In this document: positions 11,151 through 23,339 of the stretch, one piece after another
Layout: every line of letters starts with the position of its first letter
Position numbering within the stretch: position 1 is the first letter of the stretch
Assembly: GCA_032164245.1 (NCBI GenBank)
Contig: JAVMKO010000003.1
Coordinates: 140,729,259-140,793,258 of the forward strand
Direction of reading: 5' to 3'
Length of the DNA: 64,000 bases
DNA from: Sternotherus odoratus
Lineage: Eukaryota > Chordata > Testudines > Kinosternidae
Translations under genes and position numbers: made by a program
Notes under the pieces: model-generated
What the model saw: the letters and a program-made list of their open reading frames with translations, nothing else
What the model was told of the DNA's origin: nothing
Database searches by the model: none

Positions 11151-13909
11151 TTTAGCAACTAAAAATGCAATTTTCATAGCCAGGTGAGACAGAAGCATGT
11201 CACCAAGGATTCAAACAGTTGTCTGATGAGTGCTGACAGGACAAGATAGAGATCCCATTGAAATGTAGGTTTGACCACTTGTGGAATGGGCCTGATTAGG
11301 TCCCTCATGAATCTCACTGTACCTGGGTGGTGAAAACAGAATGTCTTCTGGCACTAATTGCTGCAAGATGGACTTGCAGCTCACTAACGGAAAGGCCTGA
11401 GTTTTGGAAACAGGAGATAACCTAAAACAACCAGAGTATGTGCAGTGTCTGGAGAAGGTTGATTATGCTGCACCCAGGTAGAGAAATGCCTCCATTTAGC
11501 TAGGTAGCAGGTACTAGTTGAATATTTCCTATGTTGTGTAAGGCTAGCCTGAATAGGTGCTGAACAGGAGCACTCTATTTCTGATGACCATCCACACAAT
11601 AGGCTATGAGATGATGGGAGTCCAGACTGCAGTGTCTGATTCTGCCCCCACTTCTGAGTTAGGAGGTCCAGGTAGGGGCAGATCCTGTTTGTGGGAGGGG
11701 AGGCTGATATGTTCAAGAGTTCTGGGCACTAAAGTTCCTTGGGCAAATGACTCTAGCCCTGTCATAACAGATCTTTCTCAGGACCTTTGGTAGCAGGAGA
11801 AAGGAAGGAAAGGCATAGCTGAGATTGTTTGTCCATGACAAAAGGAGAGCATCACCCTGGCAGTTGTGATCCATAGCTCCTCAGAAGCAGTAGGAGGGAA
11901 GCTTTCTGTTCATTTGGGATGCAAATAAATCTCACTGAGGTGTACCCCACTAAAGATTTCACTTGGAACAGAGTCATGAATCTCCCACTCATGGTCTGCA
12001 GAAACATGCCTTCTCACATTGTCTGGGGAAGAGTACTGAGCCCCTGGGAGGAATGTGGCTAGGATAGTGATGACATTTCTGATTCACCAGTTCCAAAGCC
12101 TAACTGCTTCTGGGCAAAGGGGAAGAGCTCTTGTTCATCAGTTTATGCGAAAGACTGTGGTGATGTTGTCTGACATCACCCGATATGGAGTGAACGCATA
12201 AGTGGGAGAAAAGCTCTGCAAGCCAGGTAAAATGCCCTTAGTTCTACTATGTTGATGTGCAGTCTGGCCTCCCATGGGTACCTTGTGCAGTGTGATTGTT
12301 CAGGTGAGCACCTCAACCCAGAAGGGAAGCATCTATTACGACGATGGCAGTGGCAGTGTTGAAGGGAATGCCCATTCTCACTCTCCCCAGGTTCGGCCAC
12401 AATGTGAAGGAGATGATGACTTTGGCAAGAACAGTCACTCTAGAGTTGATGTGATCTTTGTCTGGGGCGTAGATTGACCGGAGCCAAGCATTTAGACATT
12501 GTAGATGAATAAGTGTATGAGCCATATGGAAGAAAGCAAGGTCCACATTCTGACGGTAGTCCTTGGTCTGCGAGTAATCCGTGCTATCAGAAACAGAGCC
12601 CAGTGTCACTCCAGTGAAGTTTATTATCTGTGTGGGTGATAAAATTGACTTTTCTTTGTTTACACAGATGCCCAGAGCTGCTAGAAGATGGAACAGAAAC
12701 TCTGTTGACCCACCAAGAGCCAATTCTCCAGACATGGGAAAACTGTAACTTGGACGTCTCATAATGGGCTCCCACCAAAGAGAAAGCTTTTGTAAATACA
12801 CTGGCTGCTGTTGCTAGCCAAATGGAAGGACTCTGAATAAGACATGTTCTTGGTGCACCATAAAATGCAGGAACCTTCTGTGGAAGGGATAAATGCCTAC
12901 ATGAAAGCATGGATCCTTCATGTCGAGAGCCGCAAACCACATCCTGTCCTGTAAGGAGGAGGATTATTCATGCTAGCATAACCATCCTGAATTTCAGCTT
13001 TCAAATAAACACGTTTAACTGCTGAAGGTCCAAAATGGATCTCCATCCTCTGTCTTTTTGGGGACACTAGGAAATAAGGGGAATAGAACTCTATCCCTTA
13101 TGTTGAGGTGTGATATGTTCTATTACCCCTCATTGTAGGAGGGAGTTCACCTCTTGATAAAGAGTTACCTAAAGAGTGTGGTTCCTGAAGGGGGACCAGG
13201 AAAGGGTTTTGTGAGAGTAGAGGGAGAGGAACTCGATGGAGTATTGTTGATGGATAATTTCCGAGAGTCAACTGTCTATCGTGACAAGGAGATCTACTGC
13301 ACATGTGCAGGCTAATGGATACTGCTTGCTAGAATTTCCAGACTCAGGTGCATGGCGCCCATAGAATACACGTAAGGACCCGCACTCGAAGAAGAACCAT
13401 GGTTAGGTTCTTCAACAATTTCATTCAACAGTGGTTGAATTAAAGATTTTCAAACAACTTGGTATCATTTAAGAGTTTTCTGCTTCAATTTATCCATTTA
13501 AACTTTAACAACTTTTAAGCAATCTACATATTCTATAGCAAGCTAACAGGATCAGTATAATGAAAATATATAAACTGAAAAAAATTACAATTCTAAGAAG
13601 ATCTTATGAAGTGACAGAGAGAAAGAAATAATTACAGTGTTTGCCATTAAAAAGCTAGACTATTCCAGTAATTATTACACAATGGTACCTGAGTTACCGG
13701 GCTCGGGGTACCCTGCCATTCCATTCCAGAGGATCGCCCAACAAACAGAAGGCTGGCATTCAATAAGTTTTGATTTGAAGTGTGGCTACAATAAGCAATG
13801 TGGCCTTGTCCTTCCCTCCTCTCCTCCTTCCCCACCCCACCTGGGCTACCTCGTGAGTTATCTCCTTTTTTCTCCATCAATTAATAAAGAATGCATGGTT
13901 TTAAAACAA

Positions 13910-15653
13910 TAGTGACTATTTCCTTTGCAAGCTGTGATCAAAGGGGGGAGGGTGGGTGGCTTGCAGGGAATTATAGTAAACAAAGTGGGAGGGTTTGCAT
14001 GAAGGAGAAATACACACAACTGTCACGTAGTAGTCTAGTCAGTCATGAAACTGGTTTTCAAAGTTTCTCTGATGTGCAGCGCACACAGCTGTGCTCTTCT
14101 AATCGTCCTGGTGTCTGGCTGCACAAAATTGGCTGCCAGGCAATTTGCCTCAACCTCCCACCCTACCATAAACATCTCCCCTTTACTCTCACAGATATTA
14201 TGGAGCACACAGCAAGCAGCAATAAAATTGGGAATATTGGTTTCACTGAGGTCTAACCTAGTCACAGTGCCAGCGAGCTTTTAAACGTTAAATGCACATT
14301 CTACCACCATTCAATACTTGATCAACCTATAGTTGAACTGCTCCTTACTACTGTCCAGGCTGTCTGTGTACAGCTTCATGAGCAATGGGAGTAAGCGGTA
14401 GGCTGGGTCTCTAAGGATAACTGCTGGCATTTCAACATTTCCAACAGTAATTTTCTGGTCTGGGAAGTAAGTCCCTTCCTGCAGCTGTTCAAACAGTTCC
14501 TGAAGATACGAGCGTCATACACCTTTTCTGGCCATCGCACGTTGATGTTGGTGAAACATCCCTTGTGATCCACCTGTGCTTGCAGCACCATTGAGAAGTA
14601 CCCCTTGTGGCTTATGTACTGGCTGCCAAGGTGGTCCGGTGCCAAGATAGGGATATGCGTTCCGTCCATCACCCCACTACATTAGGGAATCCGATTGCAG
14701 CAAAGCCATCCACTAGGACCAGCACATTTCCCAGAATCACTACCCTTGATAGCAGAAGGTTAGTGATTGCCTTGGCTATTTGGATCACAACAGCCCCCAC
14801 GGTAGATACGTGCACTCCAAACTGATTCCCAACTGACCGGTAGCAGTCAGGGATTACAAGCTTCCACAGGGCTATCACCACTCGCTTCTCAACTGTGAGG
14901 GCTGCTCTCATCTTAGTATCCTTGCGCTTCAGGGCAGGGGAAAGCCAGTCACAAAGTTCCATGAAAGTGGCCTTATGCGTGCAAAAGTTTCGCAGCCACT
15001 GGGAATCATCCCATACCTGCAACACTATGCAGTCCCACCAGTCTATGCTTGCTTGCTGGGCCCAATATCGGTGTTCCACTATATAAACCTGCCCCATTGC
15101 CGCCACGATGTCCCAATTGCCACATCCCGTGCTTACAGGGAAGTCTGTGTCCATGTCCTCATCACTATCATCATTGCGCTGACGTTGCCTCCTTGCCAGG
15201 TTCTGCACATACTGCAGGATAATGTGCGAGGTGTTTACAATGCTCGCAACGGTGATTGTGATCTGAGCGGGCTTCATTCTTGCAGTGCTATGGCATCTGC
15301 ACAGGTAACCGAGTAAAAAAGGGTGAAACGATTATCTGCCGTTGCTTTCCCGGTGAGAAAGAGGAAGGGGGGGGGGGGATATTGAAGACATGTACCCAAA
15401 ACCACCCGTGACAATGTTTTTGCCCCATCAGGCGTTGGGAGCTTAACCCAGAAATCCAATGGGCAGTGGAGACTGTGGGGACTGTGGAATATCCACAGTG
15501 CACCACTCCACGAGTCGATGCTAGCCACGGTATTGAGTATGCATTCCGCCAGTTTAATGTGCTTAGTGAGGACACACACAATCGACTGTATAAAATTGCT
15601 TCTTAAAAATCGACTTCTATAAAATCAACCTAATTTTGTAATGTAGACATACC
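13910..15653 (-). pseudogene. PIF/Harbinger transposase relic with right terminal end
   Basis: Minus-strand frames join into a HARBI1-like transposase. 15277-14669 has an N-terminal acidic stretch (NDDSDEDMDTDF) and a DNA-binding/HTH-type region (LWKLVIPDCYRSVGNQFGVH). 14672-14376 holds the first catalytic Asp in MMDGTHIPI and the second in DARIFRN. The Glu block VVECAFN lies near 14300, and NFIAACCVLHNICESKGEMF ends the protein at 14035-14265. Frameshifts at about 14675 and 14480 and a stop after the Glu block disable it. The right terminus GGTATGTCTACATTACAAAA ends at 15653 and is followed by TTA, the usual target triplet. The left terminus was not found, so that side is probably truncated. 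A G-run lies at about 15366-15379. Confidence 0.88.
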
Positions 15654-15876
15654 TTAAGAGTCCCAAAGGCTCTTTGAGACATTTTTGCCTGTTCACACAA
15701 ATTGGTTAATGTGCCAAAGATAGTGCAGCTCAGCTGAACCCCACCTATCTAGACCATACAGTGCTTCATGCAAGAATCTTACATGCTCTCAGAAGCTAAT
15801 GAAAGGAAGAGAGCACCACAGTTTGTACCTACTTGTATGCCTTGTACCTACTCAACTTGAGGTGTGTATTTAAGTA

Positions 15877-16203
15877 CAGTAAAACCTCCATTTAACCGAC
15901 TAATTCGGGCGAGGGGGTGTCCGTTAAATCAAAAAGTCCGTTATTTAATAAAAAAAAAAAAGAGCTGTCGGAGCAGCAGCCTGCCTGCCACAGGGTCGGG
16001 GCGGCAGCTCCGCAGCCCGCTCGCTGCCGGGACCCGGCGGTAGCCGGGAGCCGTCAGCCCGCCCGCCCGCTACCTGGACCCGGGCGGGACCCGGCAGCCA
16101 GCCCGCCAGAAATGGATCAGGAATGCATCAGACTTGCTCAGAAATTTTGTCCGTTGCATCCGAAGTCCGTTAAATCGAGGTCCGTTAAATCGAGGGTTTA
16201 ATG
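15877..16203. mobile_element. pogo/Tigger-like MITE with TA duplications
   Basis: Left end CAGTAAAACCTCCATTTAAC, complement of right end CATTAAACCCTCGATTTAAC, flanked by TA at 15875-15876 and 16204-16205. GC-rich centre (16000-16110). No transposase. The end of the window (63843-64000) begins another copy in the opposite sense. Confidence 0.85.
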
Positions 16204-16205
16204 TA

Positions 16206-17030
16206 TAAGGGATTTCAGTTCATTCAGAAAACATCTGAAAGTAGTATCTGCCTGATGGCCAGAATTTACCATTATAATTATACAGCTATATATAAAAAAC
16301 CAGGTGACCAATGTGAAAACACAGCAATAAAACTGAATGCCAGTAGCTTTGGGTTAATCCTTCCCTCTTTTAAAATCTCTTGCTGGCCTATTTTAGATAA
16401 TAAAGTCATGAGCAATCTGGTCAATTCATGCAATTCCAGTAAAAATCTTAAACCACCAGTATAGTTTCTTACAAGCAATACTGTTGTGAACTACAGAATT
16501 TGATAGTCTCTAGTCAGATCCACAAATGTGAAACTGCAGAACAGAACCTTTTTAATCTGCACAAATGAGTGAGAGACCCAGTGTGAATCAGAGTGCGTTT
16601 GGGAGAAGTAATTGTATGTGACATGGTGTTCACTGATTACTATTTAGGAAGTGTCATATGATATACACTGGCCCCACCATCTGACAGCTGCAGCATCTTG
16701 CTAATTCCCAATTGATTATTATTCTCTTGGTTATAGAATGTTCGCTTCCTGGTCTGGGACTGCTTTAGATCATTCAGATCCAGATACGCTTCTTCAAAAA
16801 TATAGTGCACATGCTCCCTATCTCTCTGTAATAACCACTCACTTCTGAAACACCAATTTTAAACAGAAAGAAAACCCTTTTTGTATTTTATTTTTAGGTT
16901 TGGGGTTTACTGAAGTACTGAATTAGTTCTTTCCAAATTAAAGAGTCCTTCAATTCTGAAGAGATTTATTGAAAACTGCAAAAAATGTATATCTTAATAG
17001 ATTGGTAAAATGCAAAGATGGAGACTATAC
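16206..17030 (-). other. THADA intron stretch without recognised feature
   Basis: AT-rich unique sequence; nothing protein-like and no clear repeat. Confidence 0.5.
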
Positions 17031-17152
17031 CTGTCAGAAGCATTAATAATATTCATAGCCCAGTTTAAGAACTCTTTTGGATTCATTTTTATAGAATCTT
17101 CTGTCCTTGGAAGCACATTTCTGAGATCCATACAATGAAGATTTTCTAGGAC
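17031..17152 (-). CDS. THADA: THADA internal exon
   Basis: 122-bp open exon between ACATACAG|GTCCTA and GACAG|GTATAG. It encodes 40 residues from VLENLHCMD through NPKEFLNWAMNIINASD and leaves two bases (AG) for a Ser codon completed by exon 8753-8825. The LHCMD and PKEFL.W motifs match the human THADA exon as remembered (LHCMD...LTPKEFLIWTMDI). The intron separating it from exon 17704-18116 is only about 550 bp, the shortest in the window, and holds no recognised insertion. Confidence 0.95.
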
Positions 17153-17703
17153 CTGTATGTATAATCCACAAACAAAATACTGGTAAGTAAAGAAACAGTG
17201 AGGCCAGCTGTATTTTTTTTTCAGTTTTATCAGCAAGGAATTTATCACAATTATATTTTAGATGTATTGATCTATATACCTATCTATATCTAGGGTAATG
17301 GACTTCAAAATGATACTGTAATTTCTGTAAAATAAATACAAATTCACATATTTTGTATTTAATTCTCAAATGCACAGATCCATTTCTAACAAATTGTTGA
17401 CAATATACAGGCAGCAAACCATGGTGAACAAATGCAGTTTTCCCAGAAGGGCTAGAAAAGTGATGAGGATATAAATATCAGACAGTTTTACTTTTAAGCA
17501 AGAAAATGGACTTCTAACTCTGACTATTACAAAATCAAAGTAAAATTCCTGGATAATGTTAAGAGAAAGAGACCCATGTTATACTGAATATAATACAAAG
17601 GACTCATGCTCAAAAATACAGCAGGAGCATTTTTTAAAAAAGAAAGAATTAGACACATTTACTGAAAACATTTCAAATCTTGAGAAAACTGAATGGCTCC
17701 TAC

Positions 17704-18116
17704 CTTGCAAAAACATTCCGGATGCTTTTCCTTCATAGCCATCCTAAGAAGAGTCGCTTCCAAATCAGAAAGTAAGGACAATGGACCTGTCTTTTCCTCT
17801 GTAGCCTGCTTAGAATTTACCTGCTTCCACCATAGCAGTACTGCTTCCAACATTGGTAGACGCACTTCAGGAAAGTCAGATTGAAGCAAGTGAACTACCA
17901 TTGAAGGAGGATTCATCATTTGCTCTGCAACAGGTGAACTACTGTTTGAGAAGTCAGAATCTGCGGCCACTGAGAGCACAGAGATTACAAGTTTGGTGAT
18001 ACTCTGAAGATACTGTGTGAATCCTGGTATTGCAGAGAAGTAGTGGATACCTGTCATCAGCTCAGAATCTGAGATAACCCTACTTATTTCCTCCCAGAAG
18101 CCAAATAACTGTATTC
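17704..18116 (-). CDS. THADA: THADA internal exon (largest, 413 bp)
   Basis: Open for 137 codons plus two leading bases (GA) that finish the Gly codon begun in exon 30597-30682. The acceptor follows TTCTGTTTCAG and the donor is TTGCAAG|GTAGGA. The protein starts IQLFGFWEEISRVISDSE, has a central Ser/Asn/Pro-rich linker (SNSSSPVAEQMMNPPS), then VVHLLQSDFPEVRLPMLEAV, an armadillo-type helix pair, and ends EKHPECFCK. The HPECFCK end, followed in the next exon by VLENLHCMD, matches the human THADA ...HPECFCKILKILHCMD segment as remembered. An apparent longer reading frame extends into intron on both sides only because no stop intervenes; the splice sites define the exon. Confidence 0.95.
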
Positions 18117-20280
18117 CTGAAACAGAATGTAGAAAAAGTAATAAATAAAAATACAAATGGATATTATACACATATTCTTGACAACTAAATTATTCTATGT
18201 AATTAAAAAATGAGGTTTGAAAAAAAATGGCCACAACATAAATGAAGATACTAAAGTGAAAACAAAGTTATTTTCCTTCTTTGCTTTGAAGTGATCTGAT
18301 TTTAAAAATTAATGTTTAAAGACTAAGAACTATAAACTGTCATAATACAGTACTAAGCTCTCTCAACTGTGCAGTAGAAACCAGTGATATAAAGGAGAAA
18401 AGTTTAAAGTTCAAGCATTTTTATTCTAAAACTGAAAAAGGCCTTATATTTAGAGAGTCTGTGTCCCCTGATTGCTTCAGAACTGTCCTCAAGGGTATTT
18501 TAGACATGCAAAATTCCACTTGCTCAAGCAAGTAATATTTTTTTTTCCACAGACATTTGCTTTTGTCATGGTACAACAGGGTAAGCAGATTATATACCTA
18601 GTCAGTAAGTGTTCATTACAACTTTGCAAGGCTGTAGGGACAGCAGAAGCTTATAAGCGTAAGCCCATAGATCTTGAGGGGAATTATTTGACACCTTAAA
18701 AATGCAGAGCTAAATATCTATTTGGCTTACACTTCATGTTGCAGGGGGATAATGCCATGCTGGTATCTCTCTCCTTTTTCTACACACACCAGACACTTTT
18801 TCTGTATTTGAATGATTTCCAGCTTCCCTTTATATGGTGGGAGATTGGATAATTTGGACCGAATTCTTCATGGTTCAAATAATGTCTTGTTAGTATTGGA
18901 AGCCTTAAAAACCTTGGATCTGAAGGCCCACTTGGTAATATCTTTGGATATTTGCTTTGCCTTAGGATACCAACAATGCTCCATATTTTCTCCAACATTC
19001 TTCTCCACAAAAATAAATACCTCTTATCTCAATATAGTGAAAATATTCTTGGTATACCTTGGTATGAAGAAAATTTTCCAGGCTTTCATGGAAATATTTA
19101 TTTTTCTGCTTAACTCTTTTCTTTGGCCAAACTCAAAACTTTTGACTAAACCAATAAACACATTAATTACCAAAGTAAATATCTGGCTCTGTTATTAAAA
19201 TACCAAACAAACAAAACATTCTGCATAGCTCGAGTGATCAGCTGCTGCAAGAGGGAACTGGAACCACCTATGCCTGACTAGGCAGTGACGTTTGCAAACA
19301 GCAAAGGGAGTTTTGTTGAGTCCGCCTTAACCTGGATGGTGACATATGCAAAGAGCCTCAAGAATGAAGGAGAAAGTACAAACAAGGGGCTAATGAGGGG
19401 ACCCTCAGTACTTGACTGGGATGAGAAGGAACTGCCCCTCTCCCATAGGATATTAACATGGTCCCCATCATTGTAGTATCTGAATGCCTCAGAATCTTTT
19501 AATTTATTTACTATATATGGGGAAAATAGATACTCCTTCACCCAAGGACATCTGATTTCTAACCGAAAAACACAAATTCCATAACATATCTTGGGGAGGC
19601 TCCATGAAGTCATGGATACATTAGCATCTCCCACAGCAATGCTGGTAGGTGTTTTCCTCTCACTTGTGATCTACTCACATCTAGTCAGTCAGGAAGTGAA
19701 GAATCCCTCATTCATCTGAAACTGCAGAGGGAAATAAGGATGGCAGAAGGGAATTACCAGAGCTAGTCAACATGATTAGAACTGGTTAGGACCTTGGAGT
19801 TACAACTCAACTGAAACACATCAGATAGAGCTGCACACTGTACCCTACCATCATTGCATCAGTTCTAATTTGGAAGGAAGAATAGCACCTGCTGAATCCC
19901 CAGTAGCACTTCCTGAAGCATCCAGGTGTTCCCTGCATAGCTCCCATTCAAATAGTTTTTAAGTCACTTCCTGCTTTGTTTGTAAGATCTCACAGATTTA
20001 AAGCTCAGGATTAAAGCTCAACGTGGTGTGGCAATAAAGACAGAAAGAATGATTACAGTTTGCATATTGAGAGCTCAAAAATAGAACACTTTTACTCCCC
20101 CCCTTCCCTATGAGTCCTTCCAAAACAGAAGGAATACCTAAATATCATTGGTAACAGCATCTGAATGCTTTTAAAGGAGGAAGGGTGGAATGATACATTA
20201 TGTGGTTGTCAGATTCAGGAGCCACTCTGAAATGGCCTTCAGTGGATATTGAGCCCATCATTTCAAATGGGTAAAATACA
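18117..20280 (-). other. THADA intron stretch without recognised feature
   Basis: AT-rich intronic sequence. Frames such as 18812-19198 and 19278-19634 have no recognisable domain, no splice support and no phase fit with the THADA exons. Confidence 0.45.
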
Positions 20281-20287
20281 AGAACTT

Positions 20288-20662
20288 GTAAAATGGCTCC
20301 AGCTGTCAGTCCCCCACTGGGGTGGGAGACTACCAGGAAAACCAGACATATGGTAACAATTCCCCCATACCTTGCGACTCACTTCTGCGTTGCTGCTGGC
20401 AGTGACTCAGGTTTTAGAGCTGGGAGGGTGGCCAGCATCCTTCCTCTCTGGCTGCCCAGCTCTGAAGGCAGCGTCCCTGCCAGGAGTGGGAAGACGTGAG
20501 GGTGGCAATCCCATGACCCCCTCACAGTAGCCTTGTGACCCTTCCACGCTGATCGCTTTTTGGTTTGGGAACCCAACACTTACAACATCATGAAATTTCA
20601 GATGTAAACATCTGAAAATGTGAAATTGACCAAAATGAATCATGAATTTGGTGGGGCCCTAA
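20288..20662 (+). mobile_element. hAT-like element fragment, related to 32910-34643
   Basis: Shares with the 33-34.6 kb copy: AAAACCAGACATATGGTAAC, TGCTGCTGGCAGTG, CTCTCTGGCTGCCCAGCTCT, CATCTGAAAATGTGAAATTG, and the right end GGGGCCCTA. The left part of the element is missing here. Confidence 0.7.
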
Positions 20663-21456
20663 TTATAAGGATGTATAGAGGGAGTCTTTTCTAAAAGCTG
20701 ATACACAGGTGATTTATATAATTGTGAAATGTATTTATTAATACTATACAAGGAAATATGCCATTACACCACACTAAAATAATCTATTTGTAAGACTTCC
20801 TTCAGGTCCACCAGTTATCAGCTCTTACGGAACCCATGCAGGTCTTAATAGTGATAGTAATTAAAGTCTCTAGGAACTTCTCTGTACCCATTCCTAAATG
20901 TCATCTTGATTTGAGCATCATTGGTTGGGTGTCTCATTGAAAGATGCAGTGAACTCTGAGCATGCTCCAGACTTGTGTGTTCTTAGTGGTTTTATTCTCT
21001 ACACAAAAGCTATAGGGAAACAGGAGCTCTGAGAACAGTAACATCGTCTATCTGTACCTGCAGTAACTGAGGCTCTGGGTCTCCTGCATAGACATTGCAT
21101 CGTGGACAAGGCTAGAACTCCAGATATTTATTCTTGCCCTTTGGACTAAGTCTCAGGATTGAATATCTCCATGGATGATCCATTGTTTGCTGTGATGGAC
21201 CATTAGAAATATCGCAAGTCCCCTACCTACACCAAGCCCCAGAGTCTTGACAATAGATGCAAGTATTCAAGGTGCAGGAAAAACTCAGGGAAGATGTTCA
21301 AGGACCAAAAATCTATGCTGCATAAATCTCTTGGAAGAGATAGATGCCCATCTGTAAAATGATGACAATCTAATTGGGACAAATTTTATTATCTGCATAC
21401 ATCATCCATAAAGGATGGGAAACAAGTTCAAGTCTAAATGTAGAAACAACTTAGAC

Positions 21457-21966
21457 CAGGGGTCTCAAACTCAAATGACCACGAGGGCCGCATGAGGACT
21501 AGTGCACTGGCTCGAGGGCCGCACCACTGACACACACCCACACCCTCGCTGCCCCGGCTGTGCCCCCACTCCACCCATTCCATGAGGACTAGTGCACTGG
21601 CCCGAGGGCCGCCCTGCTGACACACACCCCGCCCTTGCTGCCCCGGCTCCGCCCCCACTCCACCCCTTCCAAGAGGTCCCACCCCTGCCCCACCTCCTCC
21701 TCTGGGCACGCAGCTCCCCATTCCCTCCTGGAAAGCACTAGGCACCACCAACAGCTGTTTGGCAAACAAAGCAAGAGCAATCTAGGAAGTCCAGAGCTAG
21801 AAACACACGTGGCCCAGCCAGGCAGCAGAGAAGCCTCCACTTCTGGCCCCTCCGTCCTGCAAACTGCTATGGGGGGACCGGGGGGGGCGCCAGGAAGCTT
21901 GGCGGGCCGCAGGGAAGGGCTTTGCGGGCCGCATGTGGCCCCCGGGCCGCATGTTTGAGACCCCTG
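21457..21966. mobile_element. hAT-type MITE with perfect 8-bp target duplication
   Basis: 510 bp with ends CAGGGGTCTCAAACTCA and (complement) CAGGGGTCTCAAACATG, flanked by ACTTAGAC at 21449-21456 and 21967-21974. The inside is GC-rich (GGGCCGC motifs) and carries a 90-bp tandem duplication starting at CATGAGGACTAGTGCACTGG (21491 and 21581). Reading frames in it overlap and are not genes. Confidence 0.92.
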
Positions 21967-22804
21967 ACTTAGACGCTTTCCTGGGCCTCCTTCCAGGTGG
22001 ACTATAGTGAGGGATCTCTGAGATGGGAGACTGGCTAATTACTCAACCATTTAACAACTTCGCGGTCACAGATATTCCAGTCTATGTCATAGCTGGGAAT
22101 GGATGCCCTATCTCACTCTTGGTCAACTATGCCTTTCCTCCACCACCACTGCTGGGAGTGGAAGGAAAGAGGAATGTGGGACTGCTCTCACAGTTTTACC
22201 AGGTCCAAACTCCATGCTCTCCTTATCCTTAGTCAGTTCTGAAACACTACCACATGGAGTGTTCCCATAGCCACAACAGCAGCAAAGAGTGGCTTGGTGG
22301 TAGTAACACCCCAAAATGGGGCCAAGTACCTGGTCTACTCTGAATGTGGATGCAAGACCTGGTGACTTCTCTTCTCTCTACTGAAGGCTGGCTGTAGGCT
22401 TAGACAGCCCTCATGGTATTGGTTATGTGTGGGTCACGTTTTCAAGCTTTTTTTTTTATAACCATAAGGACAACAAACTTTTTTTTTTAAATGAAAATTT
22501 AGATCCTGACATCACAAGACTCTGGAAGCGGGGGCCCTAGTCACACTGCTCTTCTGCCTGTGCCTTAGTCCAGCCCTGCCTATGGGTGAATGCAAACTCC
22601 AGTGAGAGTGAGCAATGCCCGAGGATGCCAGTGAAACCCAGCAGAGCTTGCGTGATGATATTCTGAACATCGGCACTGTCTACTGGTAGGTGGATCTTGG
22701 CTTGCGAGTAGAGATTAGGAGTACCTTTTAAAAATTAATTTAAACTCTGTTTAAAATTAAAACACAGAAAATTTCAGTTCTACTAGTCCTATCTAAAAAC
22801 CTAT

Positions 22805-22937
22805 GGCGATGTCTTCACTGTATAGTTAACTCAGATTTTATACGCTGGCAGTTCAGAATGTGTATGTATCAATGGGACTCAAGTTATAGTCAAGACTCGA
22901 GTTATAACTCATTAACTCTGCAGTGAAGACAAGCCTT
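22805..22937. mobile_element. Small MITE (about 130 bp)
   Basis: Left GATGTCTTCACTGTATAGTT and complement of right GCTTGTCTTCACTGCAGAGT form matching inverted ends, with GAGTTATAACTCATTAACTC inside the right arm. TAT/TTA at the two edges hints at a 3-bp Harbinger-style target. Confidence 0.7.
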
Positions 22938-22982
22938 ATGCACATTGAAATTCATGTTTAAAACTTAGTATATTGTACTTTA

Positions 22983-23227
22983 TACGGCTAAACCACCCTG
23001 AACACGCCCGATCCTGTCTGATCTCAGAAGCTAAGCAGGGTCGGGCCTGGCTAGTACTTGGATGGGAGACCTAGGAATACCAGGTGCTTTAGGCTTAACA
23101 TGGGCGTGGGGCTAGCAACTCCACCCTGTAGGGAACCACCTTGCTACTGAAACGCCAACAACAGAGTTGGAGTGCTCTGTGGTTGGTGGCCCATACCCCG
23201 CGTGGGGGGTGACAGGTAGAGAGAGAG
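22983..23227 (+). mobile_element. 5S rRNA-derived SINE, complete, with 13-bp target duplication
   Basis: The first 115 bp are clearly 5S rRNA (TACGGCTAAACCACCCTGAA, then AAGCTAAGCAGGGTCGGGCC, TACTTGGATGGGAGACC), with a short deletion after GAGACC. The body (ATGGGCGTGGGGCTAGCAAC onward, about 125 bp) is not 5S and ends in a (GA)n run. ATATTGTACTTTA flanks it at 22970-22982 and 23228-23240. The 5S internal control regions (A block, intermediate element, C block) sit where RNA polymerase III would use them. This is the layout of a SINE3/5S-Sauria-type element mobilised by a LINE; the body probably comes from a LINE of the kind at 61175-62045, but that link is not shown. Confidence 0.92.
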
Positions 23228-23339
23228 ATATTGTACTTTAATACAGACACCTCTGTTGCTCTATCTATCTGGAGGAAGCTGTCTACTCCCAAATAGTAAG
23301 CTCATATGATAATTTCATGTTCAAAGTTCACACAGACAG

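Larger units (their letters stand above)
9657..13409 (-). mobile_element. Degenerate DIRS-type YR retrotransposon, copy 1
   Basis: Minus-strand protein remnants in several frames read as a DIRS pol. A reverse transcriptase start lies near 12900 (LDMKDPCFHVGIYPFHRRFL), followed by LAALGICVNKEKSILSPTQI (12600-12700), an RNase H-like stretch HINIVELRAFYLACRAFLP (about 12200-12270), and a C-terminal region (TCYLAKWRHFSTWVQHNQ, 11450-11520). Inverted termini are visible: the left end reads ...TGTATTCCACGTGTGGG...GCCATGCACC, and the complement of the right end (13335-13409) reads ...TACGTGTATTCTATGGGCGCC ATGCACC. Inverted ends and this RT/RNase H order are typical of DIRS elements. Many stops and frameshifts make it dead; gag appears lost. 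A second repeat and a CR1 fragment lie inside (10100-11160). Confidence 0.8.

Noticed and set aside
14035..15277. Domesticated HARBI1-like host gene
   Set aside because: Two frameshifts and a stop; no introns; a transposon terminus is present.
17659..18171. Single-exon gene of 170 aa
   Set aside because: Both ends of the open frame run past clear splice sites; the true exon is 17704-18116.
22983..23100. Functional 5S rRNA gene
   Set aside because: It has an internal deletion, is fused to an unrelated body and is flanked by target duplications, so it is a SINE.
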